NCBI GenBank assembly: GCA_947176115.1
Contig: CAMWPK010000053.1
Coordinates: forward strand, 1 to 8,742
Reading direction: 5' to 3'
Length of the DNA: 8,742 nt
Source: an uncultured Clostridia bacterium
Lineage (GTDB): Bacteria > Bacillota > Clostridia > Christensenellales > UBA3700
Shown piece after piece: positions 6,050 to 8,742 of the stretch (its first letter is position 1; each line of letters begins with the position of its first letter). The position numbers and the translations under genes were made by a program. Under the pieces are notes generated by a model. It did not search any database and had not been told where the DNA came from. It worked only from the letters and a program-made list of their open reading frames with translations.

Positions 6050-7081
6050 ATGACCACGTTAATGCAACAAGAGATTTTCAGCGAGCCTTCAATGATGAAG
6101 CGCACCATAACGGCATGCAAGCCCGTCTTGCCTCAAATATACAAGGCGTTCAAAGACAAAGGCATTACCAATATCGTGACAATGGCAAGAGGTACTTCCG
6201 ACAATGCCGCTACGGTATTCTCCTTTGTATGTCCCCTTATCACGGGTATAAGCGTAGGTAAATATCATCCGTCTTTGACGACCGTCTATGACAGCGACGT
6301 CAATATGAAGAATACGTGTATGGTAGTTATATCCCAAAGCGGTATGTCCAAGGACACAGTAGCCGTCACTGAAAAGGCTATCAAAAACGGCGCAATGACA
6401 ATTGCCGTAACCAACAACCAAGATAGCCCGATTGCAAATATATGCGACTTCCACCTCTTTATGGACGTAGAAGAAGAAAAGAGCGTCGCGGCAACCAAGA
6501 CTTATATAGGCGAACTCTTTGCGCTCTATATGCTTACAAGCGCGCTCAAGGGCGATTTTAACGCGGACTACAACGGCTTAGCCGACAGAATCCAAGAAAT
6601 TCTTAATCTCAATCCTACAATCGAGGGCGTGGCAAAGAATTTGCATACGCTCAACAATTTCATAGTACTCTCCCGCGGTACAATGTTGGGAACAGGCGAC
6701 GAATGCGCCTTGAAATTGACGGAGTGTTGCTACCTCTTCAACCGCTCATATTCTTCCGCCAATTTTATGCACGGTCCGCTTTCGCTTCTTGACGAGAACG
6801 CCAACGTAATTATGCTTGCGCCCAAGGGCAACTTTGACGGCGAATTTACGGCAATGGCTCAAAGAATAAAAGGTCTGGGCGCCAACCTCACCGCGTTTAG
6901 CAATATCCCCGAAGTACTGGCTTGCGCAAGCAACGCTATCGTCATGCCGGACGCAGACATATTCGAAGCTCCTGTACTCTACGGTACTGCCGTAAGCCTT
7001 TTGGCTCTCAACATAGGACTTGCCAAAGGTCTAAACGTTGATACGCCGAGAAATCTAAATAAAGTTACGATAACGCTTTAA
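6050..7081 (+). CDS. Two-SIS-domain sugar-phosphate isomerase/deaminase (GlmS isomerase-like, NagB-II/AgaS group)
   Basis: A complete 343-residue protein resembling the isomerase half of GlmS without the glutaminase domain. First SIS domain: ARGTSDNAA (46-54), SQSGMSKDT (95-103), sugar-phosphate binding EEKSVAATKT (142-151). Second SIS domain: SRGTMLGTGDECALKLTE (208-225), FMHGPLSLLD (239-248), and the C-terminal tail DTPRNLNKVTITL. Residues aligned by motif to E. coli GlmS catalytic E481, K485, E488, H504 and K603 are E218, K222, E225, H241 and K338, all kept. It therefore should act on a 6-phospho amino sugar or ketosamine, most plausibly as a glucosamine-6-phosphate deaminase of the NagB-II type or a deglycase. 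The precise substrate is open. Two usually acidic positions near the HGP motif are R232 and N238 here. No sugar transporter or kinase is adjacent to guide the choice. Confidence 0.88.
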   Translation: MTTLMQQEIFSEPSMMKRTITACKPVLPQIYKAFKDKGITNIVTMARGTSDNAATVFSFVCPLITGISVGKYHPSLTTVYDSDVNMKNTCMVVISQSGMSKDTVAVTEKAIKNGAMTIAVTNNQDSPIANICDFHLFMDVEEEKSVAATKTYIGELFALYMLTSALKGDFNADYNGLADRIQEILNLNPTIEGVAKNLHTLNNFIVLSRGTMLGTGDECALKLTECCYLFNRSYSSANFMHGPLSLLDENANVIMLAPKGNFDGEFTAMAQRIKGLGANLTAFSNIPEVLACASNAIVMPDADIFEAPVLYGTAVSLLALNIGLAKGLNVDTPRNLNKVTITL

Positions 7082-7120
7082 TATATCAATATAGTTAACA
7101 AATTTAGAAATAATTCAATT

Positions 7121-7149
7121 AAAAAAAGCAACGCAATAGCGTTGCTTTT
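7121..7149. terminator. Bidirectional intrinsic terminator between convergent genes
   Basis: A perfect 7-bp stem GCAACGC (7128-7134) / GCGTTGC (7139-7145) with loop AATA is extended by four A-T pairs. It is followed by TTTTATT on the plus strand and by seven Us (A-run 7121-7127) on the minus strand. It serves both the SIS-domain gene ending at 7081 and the lipoprotein gene ending at 7170. Confidence 0.9.
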
Positions 7150-7169
7150 ATTGTAGTAAAATCGTTTTA

Positions 7170-8687
7170 TTATTCTTCGTCTTCGTAGATAGCCTCGGCG
7201 TACTTTTGCGCGTCGTCAGAAGTCATGAACTTAGGTATTTGATAATACTTTACGCCCTCTTCGTTTGCGTCGTCCTTAACGTACTTGATTACTATTTTAC
7301 CCTCGTCGTCTTTGGTAAGCGTAGCCTTGCGCGTTCCGCTTACTACTTCGCCTTTCGCAAATTCTTCTTTGTGGTCTTGGAAGTTATATGCGGTAAGATC
7401 TACTCTAAACATATAGTTGTAAGTATTGTCGATATAGTACAAATAGTCGCCGATTACAGAGCGCGTAAGCCAAGATGTGGAGATAGCGTCCTCGCTAATC
7501 TTTTGCTCTACTGCATCCTCAACGTTTATCTTATAAAGCGTATTGCTCAAGATATAGTAAACGTCATCGCCGTCAATTTTTACGATTTCAGCTCCCGTAG
7601 TTCTGAGTGTTACGAAATCTTGCGTATCGTCCTTAGTCGCCGTTTCGCTTATCTCTTTGTAGATTTGAAGCGTAGCGTTGGCAGTATAGAGAATTCCCTT
7701 GTCAGCGCCTAGATAATAAATAGACGATGCCGTAAGCGCAGAAATCGAATATCTCACTTCCTTTGCAGGATCGAAATTGAAGTTGTCATCAAAAGTATAA
7801 GCATACGTCGAAGTCTTTTTGTTAGCGTTGTTGTCGTTGCCTACCTTGGTATAGAAAAGCGTTTTATAATTTGCGTCATAAGAGAGGAGCGTAAAGGTAT
7901 ATTGCTTCTTGAACGCGTTTACGTCGCTGGATTCGCTGTCGTTTTCATAAGTCGTATCAGTGGTGATTTCCTTTACTTCGCCGTTGATATAAGCATATAT
8001 ATTGTTATTTAGACGGTCGCTCGCATCAGTAGTCTTGACAAAGAAAATTACGTCAGACTTTGCCGTAAACAAAACGGAACCGACCTCTGTTACGATATCC
8101 TCTGATTTTTTGTTGATTTTTGAATTAGTATAGCCCACTTTCTTCAAAGTGCTGTTCTCAAAATATATCAACGCATTTTCCGTAAAGATATATTGCGTCG
8201 AATTTGACGAAATAGTAGCTATCTCTTGAGTTTTCGTTCCGTCAATTTTGGTACGGAAAGCTACGGATTGCGTATTGAGTACGTTGGACTTATTGTCAGT
8301 CTTTGTGTTTGGCGACATATAGTATATCCACTCGCCGTAAATATAGAATCCGCCGTTGGAAGCCGACGTATAGAACATCTTGGGAACAACGACCGCAGTT
8401 TCGCTCAAATTGCCGTCTGCGTCTATTTTGCTCTTCATAATACTTCCCTTGACGGAAGCCTTACCGAAAGCGTTGTCCTCCGGCTTGGTAATATTGGACG
8501 TAGCGTCCATACCGTTGACGTAATAAATATAACCGCCTTGCTGTACGACAAGACCGCCGTTATTGACAACGGGACTGTCCTTATATTCAGTAGTTCCTAC
8601 AGGTCCGAAAGAGGGATTACATGCCGTAAAGAGCGCCCCTAAACAAACCGCAAGGCAAATTATCAATATAATGGATATTTTTTTCAT
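7170..8687 (-). CDS. Lipoprotein with beta-propeller-like repeats (DUF5050-like)
   Basis: A complete 505-residue exported protein. MKK plus a hydrophobic segment and a lipobox ending FTAC give lipidated C23. The mature part is built of about eight units, each with a hydrophobic aromatic strand: GGYIYY (51-56), GEWIYY (118-123), NALIYF (171-176), SDVIFF (211-216), KTLFY (275-279), SSIYY (321-325), GDDVYY (373-378) and GDYLYY (413-418). Many are followed some residues later by a strand such as MKSKIDADG, FRTKIDGT, LYKINVED or MFRVDLTA. This pattern resembles DUF5050-type beta-propellers of Clostridia. There is no catalytic motif and no other domain; the C-terminus is acidic (EAIYEDEE). A surface scaffold, ligand-binding or sensing role is possible but unproven. 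The start is set by AGGAG seven bases before the ATG. It is convergent with the SIS-domain gene and shares its terminator. Confidence 0.85.
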   Translation of the reverse strand: MKKISIILIICLAVCLGALFTACNPSFGPVGTTEYKDSPVVNNGGLVVQQGGYIYYVNGMDATSNITKPEDNAFGKASVKGSIMKSKIDADGNLSETAVVVPKMFYTSASNGGFYIYGEWIYYMSPNTKTDNKSNVLNTQSVAFRTKIDGTKTQEIATISSNSTQYIFTENALIYFENSTLKKVGYTNSKINKKSEDIVTEVGSVLFTAKSDVIFFVKTTDASDRLNNNIYAYINGEVKEITTDTTYENDSESSDVNAFKKQYTFTLLSYDANYKTLFYTKVGNDNNANKKTSTYAYTFDDNFNFDPAKEVRYSISALTASSIYYLGADKGILYTANATLQIYKEISETATKDDTQDFVTLRTTGAEIVKIDGDDVYYILSNTLYKINVEDAVEQKISEDAISTSWLTRSVIGDYLYYIDNTYNYMFRVDLTAYNFQDHKEEFAKGEVVSGTRKATLTKDDEGKIVIKYVKDDANEEGVKYYQIPKFMTSDDAQKYAEAIYEDEE

Positions 8688-8717
8688 TCTTAAACTCCTG
8701 TTCTGCGAGTTAGTTAT

Positions 8718-8726
8718 ATAATAGCA
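8718..8726 (-). promoter_or_regulatory. Probable extended -10 of the propeller lipoprotein gene
   Basis: On the minus strand TGCTATTAT (-10 TATTAT at 8718-8723 with a TG extension) lies about 30 bases before the ATG at 8687. A -35 box at 17-base spacing would fall partly beyond the window edge, so it cannot be checked. AT-richness makes chance matches likely. Confidence 0.35.
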
Positions 8727-8742
8727 AGTATAATTATAATAT

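Noticed and set aside
6050..7081. Calling the SIS-domain gene glmS
   Set aside because: The N-terminal glutamine amidotransferase domain with its Cys1 is absent and the length is that of a stand-alone double-SIS enzyme.
7206..7712. Open plus-strand frame of 168 codons opposite the propeller lipoprotein gene
   Set aside because: It is an antisense shadow: low-complexity hydrophobic composition and no ribosome binding site, whereas the minus-strand gene has signal peptide and repeats.

Overview
The window looks like a piece of chromosome from a low-to-moderate GC Firmicute, most likely an uncultured gut-type member of the Clostridia. This rests on strong AGGAGG-type ribosome binding sites, sigma-A promoters with extended -10 elements (TGnTATAAT), Mkk-type lipoprotein signals, an SH3-NlpC/P60 lipoprotein and a propeller-type lipoprotein. 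The genus cannot be named from the sequence alone. I see no transposase, phage gene, CRISPR array, tRNA or rRNA.

Layout. (1) Positions 1-3485, minus strand, hold a compact unit read right to left: an orphan OmpR/PhoB-type response regulator (2772-3449), a HI0933/YhiN-type flavoprotein (1590-2756) and a COG2509-type FAD-dependent dehydrogenase (1-1593). The first two genes are 15 bases apart and the last two overlap by ATGA. The regulator has its own extended -10 promoter, placed so close to the ATG that the mRNA should be leaderless. It also carries Glu (residue 50) where the phosphoacceptor Asp should be. (2) Positions 3486-3691 are non-coding but highly structured on the minus strand. A 9-bp-closed stem with a CCUCC-containing inner loop is followed by a strong intrinsic terminator. 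(3) Positions 3692-4549, minus strand, encode an SH3-NlpC/P60 cell-wall hydrolase lipoprotein with a hairpin in its 5' leader. (4) From 4693, plus strand, lies a DUF815-type AAA+ ATPase (4693-5931), which is divergent from the hydrolase and nearly leaderless. It is followed by a two-SIS-domain sugar-phosphate isomerase/deaminase (6050-7081) with its own promoter. (5) A bidirectional terminator (7121-7149) separates that gene from a convergent gene (7170-8687, minus) for an 8-repeat beta-propeller-like lipoprotein.

How they fit together. Only the regulator and two flavoproteins look like a real operon. The regulator probably controls itself and perhaps the redox enzymes, without a partner kinase nearby. 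The other genes look like independent housekeeping or cell-surface genes. No obvious new multi-gene defence or metabolic system is present. The items most worth following are the Asp-to-Glu regulator, the structured RNA between it and the hydrolase gene, and the two leaderless or near-leaderless starts.
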